A stretch of DNA of 64,000 bases from Timonella senegalensis JC301 (GTDB taxonomy: Bacteria > Actinomycetota > Actinomycetes > Actinomycetales > Cellulomonadaceae): NCBI RefSeq assembly GCF_000312125.1, contig NZ_HE978644.1, positions 281,713-345,712 on the forward strand. The letters run 5' to 3'. The notes beneath the pieces were generated by a model. The model saw nothing but the letters and a program-made list of their open reading frames with translations, searched no databases and had not been told where the DNA came from. Made by a program: the position numbers and the translations under genes. Shown piece after piece: positions 1 to 7,427 of the stretch. The first letter of the stretch is position 1. Every line of letters begins with the position of its first letter.

Positions 1-1386
1 GATCTCATCGAGCGTTTTGGTAAACCCCGCGACTACGCGGACGAACTGCGCACCGCAGCTGGACTCGGGGGCGTAAGCCAGATCGTCGAAAATAAGAAGG
101 AGCGCATAGCGCTTAAAACCAAGGTGCTCGCTCGCTGGGACACGTTCACGGAAAAGATGGCGGAACAGGCATGGTGGCCGCAAGTCCGCGAGTTTCTGGT
201 GACGCTACGCCCGGTTTGGTGGGTTGCTCGTGCGTGGCTGGTGTACTGGGGGATCAGCATCATCGGCACGCACGGCAACCTGAGGCAGGTTCCTCATGGG
301 CTTGGTGACCTCGTCCTGCTCGTTGGTCTGTGCATCGCGTCCGTGCTCCTGGGGATGTGGACGGCCAAGAACACGCCAAAGCGCGGGTTGAGCTGGTTCA
401 TCGCGGCAACCAATACCCTTGCTGTGCTGTTTGTTCCAGGTTTCGTCGCGGACATGATGTTTGTGGGAGGGGGGAGTGGGTCTGAGCGGAGTTATGTGGA
501 GGGGCATGCTGATGGCTGGAACGCGGCCATGAACCAGGGAACCCCCACGTCCGGACTGCGGCCCGCTAACGAGACCCAGATCAGCCTCGGCTCCGCAACC
601 AACCTGTTCGTGTATGACAGTGAAGGCAACCTGATCAAGGACGCCCGCATCACTTCCCAAGACGGCCAGCCAATCAACGCGTCTTCCTACCCGATCCGCA
701 TGGACAAGGAAACCAAGAAGATTTCCATGATGGTTCCTCGGGTCGACGAGTTCGGACGAGTCGTGGCCAACGTGTACCCCACTACGTATGCAGCAGTGGA
801 CGTGGAGACCGCGTCCTGCAACGCGAACGACAAAGAGTTCTGGGATGCCATGCTTTCGGGGGAGTTCAGCGAAGACTGGTCAGATGATAAGTCGGGAACG
901 CTCTATTCGTACGGTGAGGGCGAAGGGACTGCGCACTTTGTGTACGGTCCAAATGAGCAGGTCCTCTACATCGGCGGCAACAATAACCTGACTAACTCGA
1001 CTGAATGTCTGCTCGGGCTCCGCATCCCAGCGGGAGCAACCCCGGAGGCCCCGTCATTCACTCGACTCCCGGTTCTGGCGCCGCTGACATCAGAGGTTGA
1101 GTCGGGCGCTGAAGGTACTGAGTCGGACGAAAGCGCCGCAGCGGCAAAGGACCTGAAGCAGAAGACCAGCGAGCTTGAGAAGCTTCAGGGGCAGCTCGAG
1201 ACTGCAGAAGCGTCCAAAGACAGCGGTCCGGTGAAGGAGCTGAAGGGTCAGATCGAGGCACTTGAGAAGGAGATCGCACAGCTGAAGGCTGCGGAGCAAG
1301 CCGCCAAGGCGAAAACAAGTGACTCCACCGCGGATCCCACCGAAACAGCCACCGACAACCCAACCGAAAAAGCCACCGACAACTGA
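1..1386 (+). CDS. HAAS-domain membrane protein with C-terminal coiled coil (5' partial)
   Basis: The reading frame is open from the first base, so the true start lies upstream. The first residues (DLIERFGKPRDYADELR) look like the end of a HAAS/DUF1700 domain, a module often encoded next to a PadR-type regulator. Three hydrophobic segments follow (around WWVARAWLVYWG, DLVLLVGLCIAS and LSWFIAATNTLAVLFV), then an extracytoplasmic-looking domain. The end is a Lys/Glu-rich coiled coil (KQKTSELEKLQGQLE, GQIEALEKEIAQL) with a Thr/Asp/Pro-rich tail. The likely role is membrane signalling or sensing, inferred from the HAAS domain only. A GTG inside the window could start a shorter product, but it would cut the HAAS domain. 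Two hairpins follow the stop. Confidence 0.6.
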   Translation, partial: DLIERFGKPRDYADELRTAAGLGGVSQIVENKKERIALKTKVLARWDTFTEKMAEQAWWPQVREFLVTLRPVWWVARAWLVYWGISIIGTHGNLRQVPHGLGDLVLLVGLCIASVLLGMWTAKNTPKRGLSWFIAATNTLAVLFVPGFVADMMFVGGGSGSERSYVEGHADGWNAAMNQGTPTSGLRPANETQISLGSATNLFVYDSEGNLIKDARITSQDGQPINASSYPIRMDKETKKISMMVPRVDEFGRVVANVYPTTYAAVDVETASCNANDKEFWDAMLSGEFSEDWSDDKSGTLYSYGEGEGTAHFVYGPNEQVLYIGGNNNLTNSTECLLGLRIPAGATPEAPSFTRLPVLAPLTSEVESGAEGTESDESAAAAKDLKQKTSELEKLQGQLETAEASKDSGPVKELKGQIEALEKEIAQLKAAEQAAKAKTSDSTADPTETATDNPTEKATDN

Positions 1387-1387
1387 G

Positions 1388-1442
1388 CCGGGCGAGTGCC
1401 CGGAACGAGCTGGTCGTCCACCCCTCGGGATGGACGACCAGC
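1388..1442 (+). terminator. Two hairpins after the HAAS protein
   Basis: CCGGGC/GCCCGG (1388-1403) is followed by a perfect 12-bp stem, GCTGGTCGTCCA (1409-1420) with TGGACGACCAGC (1431-1442). There is no T-tract. Confidence 0.55.
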
Positions 1443-1550
1443 CCAAACCACCTAACACTCATGGCACCCGTCACCCAACTCCGTAAAACCGCTGTGATTC
1501 CGGGAAAAATTCATGGGATGTGCTAGGTATCACGCGACTTTTTTTAGGCC

Positions 1551-1562
1551 GGACTTAAGTCC
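1551..1562. promoter_or_regulatory. Palindromic operator candidate upstream of ndh
   Basis: GGACTTAAGTCC is a perfect 12-bp palindrome just upstream of the -10 hexamer, where a -35 element would sit. The regulator is unknown. Confidence 0.4.
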
Positions 1563-1568
1563 CGGTCG

Positions 1569-1574
1569 TAAAAT
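1569..1574 (+). promoter_or_regulatory. Leaderless -10 element for ndh
   Basis: TAAAAT is followed by six bases and then the ATG. No Shine-Dalgarno sequence is visible, so transcription probably starts at the start codon. Confidence 0.6.
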
Positions 1575-1580
1575 TGAAGC

Positions 1581-3035
1581 ATGCCTCAGACAACTCAAAC
1601 CCTCGAATCTCAAGACTCGCAGGAGCAGAAGGCCACTGCTCCACGCCCACGCAAGGTACCGCGAATTGTTGTTCTCGGTGGTGGGTCCGTTGGCCTGTAC
1701 TCGGCCCGTCGTCTTCGTAAGCGTCTTGGTCGCCGCGAAGCCGCAATTGTCGTAGTAGACCCTCGCCCGTACATGACGTACGCGCCATTCTTGCCTGAGG
1801 TTTCCGCAGGTTCCATTTCTGACCGTGACGTCGTAGCTCCGCACAACCGTGCGTTGAAGCACATCGACACTCTCCAGGGCCGCGTGACGGACATCCGCCA
1901 CGGAGAGCGCACCATCGAGATCACCCCTGAGATCGGTGAGGCCTACGAGATCTCGTACGACCACCTCATCGTTGGCCTGGGATCCGTTTCCCGCCTTCTG
2001 CCTATTCCTGGTCTTGCGGAGAACGCCATCGGCTTCAAGAACGTTGAAGAGGCCATCGCGGTTCGCAACCACGTGCTTGACCGCATCATCGTTGCGTCCT
2101 CCACCTGGGACAAAACCCTGCGTGAGCGCCTGCTGACCTTCACCTTTGTTGGTGGTGGGTTCGCTGGCTGTGAGGCAATTGCTGAGATCGAGGACATGGC
2201 TCGTTCTGCTGTGAAGCAGTTCAACACCCTGAGCGCTGAAGACCTCCGCTTCGTCATGATCGAGGGTTCGGACCGCATCCTCCCAGAGCTCACCCTCGAG
2301 ATGGCCACTTATGCTCTTGAGGAAATGAAGAAGCGTGGCATCGAGTTCCACCTTTCCACCTTCCTGTCCTCCTGCGTTGACGGCCACGTTGTGACCTCCA
2401 CGGGCGTTGAGTTCGACACGGACACCATCGTGTGGACGGCCGGCGTGAAGGCAAACCCTGTCATCAGCGAGTCGGACCTTCCCACCGATCGCATGGGCCG
2501 CGTTACCACCAACACCAAGCTCCAGGTCATCGACGCCGACGGCAACGTTGTTCCTGATGCTTACGCCGCTGGTGACTGCGCTGCAGTCCCAGACGTGCAC
2601 GGTGGCGTGAACGGCTTCTGCGTTCCTAACGCTCAGCACGCCGTGCGACAGGCCAAGCTGCTCGGTGACAACCTGGCGTCTGCGCTGCAGAGCGGTGACC
2701 TCAAGGACTACGAGCACAAGAACCTTGGAACCGTTGCGTCCCTCGGCCTGCACAAGGGTGTCGCGATCCTCTTTGGCAAGATCAAGCTTCGCGGCTTCTT
2801 TGCCTGGGCTGCGCACCGCGGCTACCACCTCATGGCCATGCCGACGCTCTCGCGCAAGATCCGCATCGCGTCCGGTTGGACTGGTGCGTACCTGATGCGT
2901 CGCGAGCTCGTTCCTCTCGGCCCTCTGCACGACCCTCGTGCGGAGTTCCGTCGCGCTGCTGTGGCACCTAAGCCAAAGCCAGCTCCTGTGGAGCCCGCTG
3001 CGGAGCCCGCCGCCGAGGACAAGAAGTCCGCTTGA
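1581..3035 (+). CDS. ndh: Type II NADH dehydrogenase
   Basis: A single-subunit, non-proton-pumping flavoenzyme that passes electrons from NADH to menaquinone at the membrane surface. The N-terminal Rossmann motif for FAD is RIVVLGGGSVG (about residue 28). A second dinucleotide motif for NADH is TFVGGGFAGCEA (about residue 190). The FAD-contacting stretch AYAAGDCAAVPD lies near residue 325. At 484 residues it is slightly longer than usual because of an N-terminal extension and a Pro/Ala-rich C-terminal tail. The ATG sits seven bases after a TAAAAT box with no ribosome site, so translation is probably leaderless. It stands alone between two hairpin terminators. Confidence 0.92.
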   Translation: MPQTTQTLESQDSQEQKATAPRPRKVPRIVVLGGGSVGLYSARRLRKRLGRREAAIVVVDPRPYMTYAPFLPEVSAGSISDRDVVAPHNRALKHIDTLQGRVTDIRHGERTIEITPEIGEAYEISYDHLIVGLGSVSRLLPIPGLAENAIGFKNVEEAIAVRNHVLDRIIVASSTWDKTLRERLLTFTFVGGGFAGCEAIAEIEDMARSAVKQFNTLSAEDLRFVMIEGSDRILPELTLEMATYALEEMKKRGIEFHLSTFLSSCVDGHVVTSTGVEFDTDTIVWTAGVKANPVISESDLPTDRMGRVTTNTKLQVIDADGNVVPDAYAAGDCAAVPDVHGGVNGFCVPNAQHAVRQAKLLGDNLASALQSGDLKDYEHKNLGTVASLGLHKGVAILFGKIKLRGFFAWAAHRGYHLMAMPTLSRKIRIASGWTGAYLMRRELVPLGPLHDPRAEFRRAAVAPKPKPAPVEPAAEPAAEDKKSA

Positions 3036-3054
3036 TTCTCGCTTGAAAACAGCG

Positions 3055-3098
3055 ATAACCCGATGGGGCGTTCGATTCCGAACACCCCATCGGGTTAT
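3055..3098 (+). terminator. Terminator of ndh
   Basis: A perfect 14-bp stem, ATAACCCGATGGGG (3055-3068) with CCCCATCGGGTTAT (3085-3098), with an inner 5-bp stem and a pyrimidine-rich tail. Confidence 0.85.
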
Positions 3099-3160
3099 TC
3101 TTTACAGGTCCCCTTTGCGGGATGGTAGCCACTGATTATCGACGATCGTGGTTACGTTTG

Positions 3161-3233
3161 GCCCCCATAGCCCAATGGCAGAGGCAACCGACTTAAAATC
3201 GGTCCAGTGTCGGTTCGAGTCCGACTGGGGGTA
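3161..3233 (+). tRNA. tRNA with Leu(UAA) anticodon and short variable arm
   Basis: A full cloverleaf can be drawn. The acceptor stem is GCCCCCA/TGGGGGT with one G-U pair. The anticodon arm is ACCGA-CTTAAAA-TCGGT, with TAA as anticodon. The T arm is GTCGG-TTCGAGT-CCGAC. The D arm (GCC...GGC with CAATGGCAGA) resembles leucine tRNAs. The variable region is only five bases, whereas bacterial leucine tRNAs normally carry a long variable arm. The 3' CCA is not encoded. It may be an unusual leucine tRNA or a tRNA with altered identity. Confidence 0.85.
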
Positions 3234-3263
3234 CAGTTACGCCTGGTTTGCGTGCGCGATTGC

Positions 3264-3269
3264 TAGGGT
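3264..3269 (+). promoter_or_regulatory. Leaderless -10 element
   Basis: TAGGGT, six bases, then ATG at 3276. This spacing favours the ATG over the in-frame GTG two codons upstream. Confidence 0.5.
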
Positions 3270-3275
3270 GTGGTC

Positions 3276-4373
3276 ATGGACCACACGGATGTGCCTCACG
3301 ACCACCATGAACTGGGCATGCGCCCACTCCGCGGCGTCTTTCTGAACATCACGCTTACGTGCCTTGTGACGCTGGCACTCGTCATAATGTCGATTGCGCT
3401 CGTGCAGAGCGTGTCGTACTCCCCGCCGCGCATCGTTATTTCCCACGCGTTTGATCGCCTGATCTCGTTTGGTCCTGAGATAGCGGACCATTTGGGGTGG
3501 GCTCTCGGCGTTTTCATCCCCATGCAGCTGGGGTTCTACGCGCTCATCATCGGGAAACAGATTGCCGGGGATGCGGAGTCGACCGCGGCAACGCGGAAGA
3601 GCCTCGGGAGCCTCGCAGTCCTCATGACTGCGCTGCTGTTCCCAAGCATCGTCTCTATGGTCGGAGCGGCCATGCAGGGAACGGTGAGCCCGGGACTTCT
3701 AATGGTTTATCTGCCGCCGGCGGTCCTCATGTTTGTATTAGCGAGCCAGGTTGAGCGGTTCTCCACCACGCACGGTGAAGCCCAGTTGCGGGCGAGCGTG
3801 ACGCACCGAAACGCGCTCCTTGCGCAGCGGGCAATCGTCCATAGGCCCGCCCGGTGGGTTCTGCCTGCGGTCCTAGCCAACTTGGGTGTGGTGACTGTCC
3901 TGGGAGTCGGCGTGGTCCGGGTGGTGGGTGATAACTCGAAGGAAGCCGTGGGTAATGCGTTGCCGATGCTCGTCACGGCGTTCCTGATCAGTGCGGTGCT
4001 CCTCATCGCGGTGACGGTTCTTGGCCTGTGGCTGTATCAAGCCAAGACGGATCGTTTTAGCAAGGTGGGAGCGGCGACTCTTGTTGCGCTCGTGTTTGCG
4101 ATGTATTTCGGCGTGGCACTTACCTATGAGTCCGAGGGTGCCAATGGTTTGGGCGCTGGGCTGATTCTGTTGCTCGTGTGGACTGGGGTTTCTGCTTTCA
4201 CACCCACCAGGAAGTTGCCGCAGGGTGTCCGAAACTTCACGCTGGGCGGTGCGTCTGCGCGGCTCGCGCTGTTTCGCCTTGATCGATCGATTAAGTTTGA
4301 GGAACAGAAGATCCGCGAGTTGGAGGCGCTGAATTCGGGTCCGCACAACAACGAATCCGATCCTAAAGTATGA
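3276..4373 (+). CDS. Polytopic membrane protein of unknown function
   Basis: About 365 residues with roughly eight hydrophobic segments (for example NITLTCLVTLALVIMSIALV, SLAVLMTALLFPSIVSMV and LVTAFLISAVLLIAVTVL). It has a short His/Asp-rich N-terminus (DHTDVPHDHHE) and a charged C-terminus. I recognise no family signature. The ATG start is chosen because a TAGGGT box lies six bases upstream and no ribosome site precedes either candidate. It stands between a tRNA and the Bax-inhibitor-like gene with about 100 bp to the latter, so it is probably its own transcription unit. Confidence 0.7.
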   Translation: MDHTDVPHDHHELGMRPLRGVFLNITLTCLVTLALVIMSIALVQSVSYSPPRIVISHAFDRLISFGPEIADHLGWALGVFIPMQLGFYALIIGKQIAGDAESTAATRKSLGSLAVLMTALLFPSIVSMVGAAMQGTVSPGLLMVYLPPAVLMFVLASQVERFSTTHGEAQLRASVTHRNALLAQRAIVHRPARWVLPAVLANLGVVTVLGVGVVRVVGDNSKEAVGNALPMLVTAFLISAVLLIAVTVLGLWLYQAKTDRFSKVGAATLVALVFAMYFGVALTYESEGANGLGAGLILLLVWTGVSAFTPTRKLPQGVRNFTLGGASARLALFRLDRSIKFEEQKIRELEALNSGPHNNESDPKV

Positions 4374-4474
4374 GCAACCAACTGGAACAACAACATATCT
4401 TTGTACGTTGAGTAGTGTAGTGGCGCATGTCCGGGTAGATATTCTGGGTGTGTAGTCCCCCTATTGGAGGAAGA

Positions 4475-5317
4475 ATGACAAACCCAGTCTTTAGCAACAG
4501 CGCGGTATTCGGCGAAAAGCAGAACCGCGATGTTCAGCGTACTCAGAGCCAAATGGACCCTAACTTTGGCCGCGCACAGGACATGAGCACGGGTGCTGCC
4601 GCCGGCATGGACGCTCACCAGCTCGAAAGCATGTACAACGCACCGGCTGCGACCACCGCAGACACGGGCCGCATGACCTATGACGACGTCATCATGAAGA
4701 CGGGCCTGCTGCTCGTTCTCCTGGTGGCTGCGGGTGCGGCTACGTGGGCGCTCGCGCCTCAGCTCTACTTTGTTGGCGCCATTGTTGGTCTGATCTTTGG
4801 TCTGATCAACTCGTTCAAGCGTGAGCCGAGCCCACTGCTCATCGTGATCTACACGCTCGCACAGGGTGTGTTCCTCGGTGGCCTTTCCAAGATGTACGAG
4901 TCCTTCTACGACGGCATCGTGCTGCAGGCAGTCCTCGCAACCATTTCGGTGTTCGCGGTCTCCTTGTTCCTGTTCAAGTCCGGCAAGGTCCGCGTTACCC
5001 CTAAGTTCACTCGGATGCTGCTCATCGGAATGGGCGGTTACCTGCTCTTCTCCATCGTGAACCTGGTCCTCACATGGACCGGAGTCTTGGAGGGTTGGGG
5101 CATGCGCGGCGGTGCGATGGGCATCGGCATTGGCCTTATCGCCGTTGGCCTCGCGGCTATGTCGCTGGTCATGGACTTTGACGCCGCATCCGTAGGCGTC
5201 AAGAATGGCATCCCTAAGAAGTACGCTTGGTCGGCTGCGTTTGGCCTCATGGTCACCCTCATCTGGCTGTACGTCGAGCTCCTTCGCCTCATCGCTATCC
5301 TGCGCGGAGACGACTAG
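4475..5317 (+). CDS. Bax inhibitor-1/YccA-like integral membrane protein
   Basis: 280 residues: a soluble N-terminus of about 65 residues, then seven hydrophobic segments typical of the bacterial Bax-inhibitor-1-like family (COG4760 type). These proteins are linked to membrane homeostasis and calcium leak in characterised homologues; the substrate here is unknown. The start is the ATG with GGAGG four bases upstream; a longer frame from 4448 has no such site. The hydrophobic core begins near MKTGLLLVLLVAAGAATW. A strong hairpin follows the stop, so the gene is probably monocistronic. Confidence 0.85.
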   Translation: MTNPVFSNSAVFGEKQNRDVQRTQSQMDPNFGRAQDMSTGAAAGMDAHQLESMYNAPAATTADTGRMTYDDVIMKTGLLLVLLVAAGAATWALAPQLYFVGAIVGLIFGLINSFKREPSPLLIVIYTLAQGVFLGGLSKMYESFYDGIVLQAVLATISVFAVSLFLFKSGKVRVTPKFTRMLLIGMGGYLLFSIVNLVLTWTGVLEGWGMRGGAMGIGIGLIAVGLAAMSLVMDFDAASVGVKNGIPKKYAWSAAFGLMVTLIWLYVELLRLIAILRGDD

Positions 5318-5329
5318 TCCTCACAGGTG

Positions 5330-5357
5330 GTGGCCCGGACTGCTCGGTCCGGGCCAC
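5330..5357 (+). terminator. Hairpin after the Bax-inhibitor-like gene
   Basis: A perfect 11-bp stem, GTGGCCCGGAC with GTCCGGGCCAC, and a six-base loop. Confidence 0.7.
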
Positions 5358-5477
5358 TTCTATGTCCGGGACCGCGCAGGACGGGCTTTTACGCCTCGTG
5401 GCACGTAACCTTCGTGTCGTACACTGTTGGTCGCGGTAATCCCGTGTTCACTTTCCTTAAACGAAAGGCTTCGACGC

Positions 5478-5882
5478 ATGTCGACCCAACTCCCATCCGC
5501 TTCCGGCGGATTCGGCGACAAGCCCGTCATCACCTTCCCAGAGACCCCAGCGCCCGAGGGCCTGCAGGTCGAGGTTCTGGTCCAGGGTGACGGTCCTGAG
5601 ATCGCAGCAGGCGACAACATCGTTGTGCACTACCTCGGACAGTCCTGGGGTGGCGGCGTTTTCGATAACTCGTACGACCGCGGCGCAACCATCGACTTCC
5701 CGATCGGCCTTGGTGCCGTCATCGGTGGCTGGGACCAGGGCCTCGTAGGCCAGCAGCTCGGCTCCCGTGTTCTGCTCTCGATCCCACCAGAGCTCGGCTA
5801 CGGCATGCGCGGAGTGCCACAGGCTGGCATCGCCGGCGGCGCAACCCTCGTCTTCGTGGTTGACCTCGTAGACATCGCCTGA
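5478..5882 (+). CDS. FKBP-type peptidyl-prolyl cis-trans isomerase
   Basis: A 134-residue single-domain FKBP, probably cytoplasmic, that would catalyse proline isomerisation during protein folding. Family features are VEVLVQGDGPEIAAGDNIVV, HYLGQSW, VIGGWDQGL and LLSIPPELGYG. There is no signal peptide. The ATG is preceded by GAAAGG at nine bases, which is preferred over an upstream in-frame start at 5427. Two hairpins follow. Confidence 0.9.
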   Translation: MSTQLPSASGGFGDKPVITFPETPAPEGLQVEVLVQGDGPEIAAGDNIVVHYLGQSWGGGVFDNSYDRGATIDFPIGLGAVIGGWDQGLVGQQLGSRVLLSIPPELGYGMRGVPQAGIAGGATLVFVVDLVDIA

Positions 5883-5922
5883 GCCTAGTCTCGACTGAAG
5901 CGATCACACTGATCTGCTCATA

Positions 5923-5975
5923 GACGCCGGGGGCCTCGTTCCAGCATCGCTGGAACGAGGACCCCGGCGTTTTGT
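5923..5975 (+). terminator. Terminator of the FKBP gene
   Basis: A long stem: ACGCCGGGG and CCTCGTTCCAGC pair with GCTGGAACGAGG and CCCCGGCGT with a small bulge, followed by TTTTG. Confidence 0.85.
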
Positions 5976-5999
5976 TTATGCATGTGGTGAGGCAAAAAT

Positions 6000-6038
6000 T
6001 AACGACGATTGTGCTGGGTTCCAGCACAATCGTCGTTA
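6000..6038. terminator. Inverted pair of TAACGACGATTG elements
   Basis: A near-perfect 18-bp stem with a three-base loop between convergent genes. Each arm carries CGACGATTGTGCTGG, a relative of the dispersed ATTTTCGACGAT word. It probably terminates the minus-strand DUF5997 gene as well. Confidence 0.7.
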
Positions 6039-6064
6039 GTTTTGTTCTTAGTCTGAGTTAATGC

Positions 6065-6481
6065 TCAGCGTTCCTCGCGCTTGGCGCGACGGGCAGCCTT
6101 TTCCGCCTTGAGGCGAGCTTCCTTGGCGATGCGCTCGTCCTCGGCCTTCACTTCCTGGGCGACCTGGCGCTCAATGACGAGCCACTTGGGCTCTTCGCGG
6201 CGGATGTCGTTGATTTCCTCGGTGGTCAGAGGGTCCGCGTATCCGTTGCGGTTCAGACCCGAAATGGAGATACCGAGTCGGGCGGCCACGATCGAGCGTG
6301 GGTGTGGTCCGTTGCGGCGCAGGTCTGCGAGCCACTCGGGAGGATTGGCCTGCATCTCCATCAGCTCGGTACGAGTGATGGTCGCCTCCTGAAACTCCTG
6401 GGGCGCTGCTGGCAAGTAAATACCAAGCTTCTTTGCAGCGGTAGCCGCCTTCATGCTCTGAGAGGTCTTACGTGATGTCAT
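6065..6481 (-). CDS. DUF5997 family protein
   Basis: A 138-residue soluble protein that I recognise as the actinobacterial DUF5997 family. Typical parts are AATAAKKLGIYLPAAPQEF, ANPPEWLADLRRNGPHPRS and the Lys/Arg/Ala/Glu-rich C-terminal helix. The function is unknown. It is divergent from the LysR-like gene with only about 35 bp between the starts, an arrangement I recall for these two families. The -10 box TAGTCT lies six bases upstream of the ATG on this strand. Confidence 0.8.
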   Translation of the reverse strand: MTSRKTSQSMKAATAAKKLGIYLPAAPQEFQEATITRTELMEMQANPPEWLADLRRNGPHPRSIVAARLGISISGLNRNGYADPLTTEEINDIRREEPKWLVIERQVAQEVKAEDERIAKEARLKAEKAARRAKREER

Positions 6482-6487
6482 ACGTCA

Positions 6488-6493
6488 AGACTA
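6488..6493 (-). promoter_or_regulatory. Leaderless -10 element for the DUF5997 gene
   Basis: On the minus strand TAGTCT, then TGACGT, then ATG. Confidence 0.6.
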
Positions 6494-6504
6494 CCGAATG
6501 CGGG

Positions 6505-6510
6505 TAGCCT
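6505..6510 (+). promoter_or_regulatory. Leaderless -10 element for the LysR-like gene
   Basis: TAGCCT, then TGAGAC, then GTG. It is divergent from the DUF5997 promoter, and the two -10 boxes are 11 bp apart. Confidence 0.6.
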
Positions 6511-6516
6511 TGAGAC

Positions 6517-7344
6517 GTGGAAACCGTCACTGATACCCCCAAAGACAGCGAGACTCCTACCACTTTCCGCCTTGGATACGTCCCAGGTGTGACCCCATCC
6601 AAGTGGGTGGGCATGTGGAAAGAGCGTCATCGCGACATTCCACTCGAATTGGTGCCTCTCGAATCAACCGACGCCGGCGCGTCCGTGCGTGAAGGTTTCA
6701 CCCACGCAAGCCTCGTCCGGCTCCCCATTGACCGCACGGATGTGCACGCAATTGAGCTCTACCGGGAAGTCCCCGTGGTGGTGTTCCCCAAGGACCACCA
6801 CTTTGCGGCTGCGGACGAGCTCCAAGTCACCGATCTTGGGGATGAGGTCCTGCAGCACCCGCTTGATGACACTCTGCAGTGGGAGCACAGGCCAGGAACC
6901 GCGCCAGTTGAACGCCTAGAGAACACCAAGGTAGCTCTCGAGGTTGTGGCGGCAGGAGTGGGAGTGGTTGTGGTTCCGCAGTCCGTAGCACGCCTGTACC
7001 ACCGCAAGGACCTAACCTACACGCCACTTGATGGTGCACCGGACTCGCCGATTGCGCTGGTGTGGCGGGAGGGCGACGAGGACCCAAGCATCCAGGAATT
7101 CATTGGTATTGTGCGCGGTCGCACGGCGAACTCCTCACGCGGTGCGGGTACCGGCAACGCAGACTCGGGGGAGAGTAAGGCAGCCAAGAAGAAGGCAGCC
7201 GCAGGTGCCAAAGCGGGCGGCACAACACCGGCACGCGGGGCGAAGTCCGCAGCCAGCCGCTCGTCCAAGAACGCATCGGCCAAGTACGCGCGCATCAACA
7301 AGTCCCGCCAAGCAGCCAAGAGCAAGAAGCGCGGCGGCAAGTGA
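6517..7344 (+). CDS. LysR-type substrate-binding domain protein with basic tail
   Basis: 275 residues. Residues of about 18-200 match a LysR effector-binding domain (FRLGYVPGVTPSKW, ELYREVPVVVFPKDHHFA, VVAAGVGVVVVPQSVARL). No helix-turn-helix domain precedes it, so it is not a standard LysR regulator. The last 70 or so residues are rich in Lys, Ala, Ser and Arg (SKAAKKKAAAGAK, KSRQAAKSKKRGGK), like a histone-H1-type tail that could bind nucleic acid. The pairing with DUF5997 suggests joint function. The GTG start is supported by a TAGCCT box six bases upstream. Confidence 0.75.
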   Translation: METVTDTPKDSETPTTFRLGYVPGVTPSKWVGMWKERHRDIPLELVPLESTDAGASVREGFTHASLVRLPIDRTDVHAIELYREVPVVVFPKDHHFAAADELQVTDLGDEVLQHPLDDTLQWEHRPGTAPVERLENTKVALEVVAAGVGVVVVPQSVARLYHRKDLTYTPLDGAPDSPIALVWREGDEDPSIQEFIGIVRGRTANSSRGAGTGNADSGESKAAKKKAAAGAKAGGTTPARGAKSAASRSSKNASAKYARINKSRQAAKSKKRGGK

Positions 7345-7368
7345 TCAACGCTAGATCCTAAGCCAGAC

Positions 7369-7417
7369 ATGGGTGTGCCCTCGTCCTCGCGCGCAGCAAG
7401 GACAAGGGCACACCCAT
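7369..7417. terminator. Bidirectional terminator between convergent genes
   Basis: A perfect 12-bp stem, ATGGGTGTGCCC with GGGCACACCCAT, with further inner pairing. It serves the LysR-like gene and msrA. Confidence 0.75.
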
Positions 7418-7427
7418 ATCTACCGGT

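Noticed and set aside
1530..2930. Long open frame on the minus strand opposite ndh
   Set aside because: It is antisense to a well-supported gene with clear FAD and NAD motifs; its translation has no recognisable domain.
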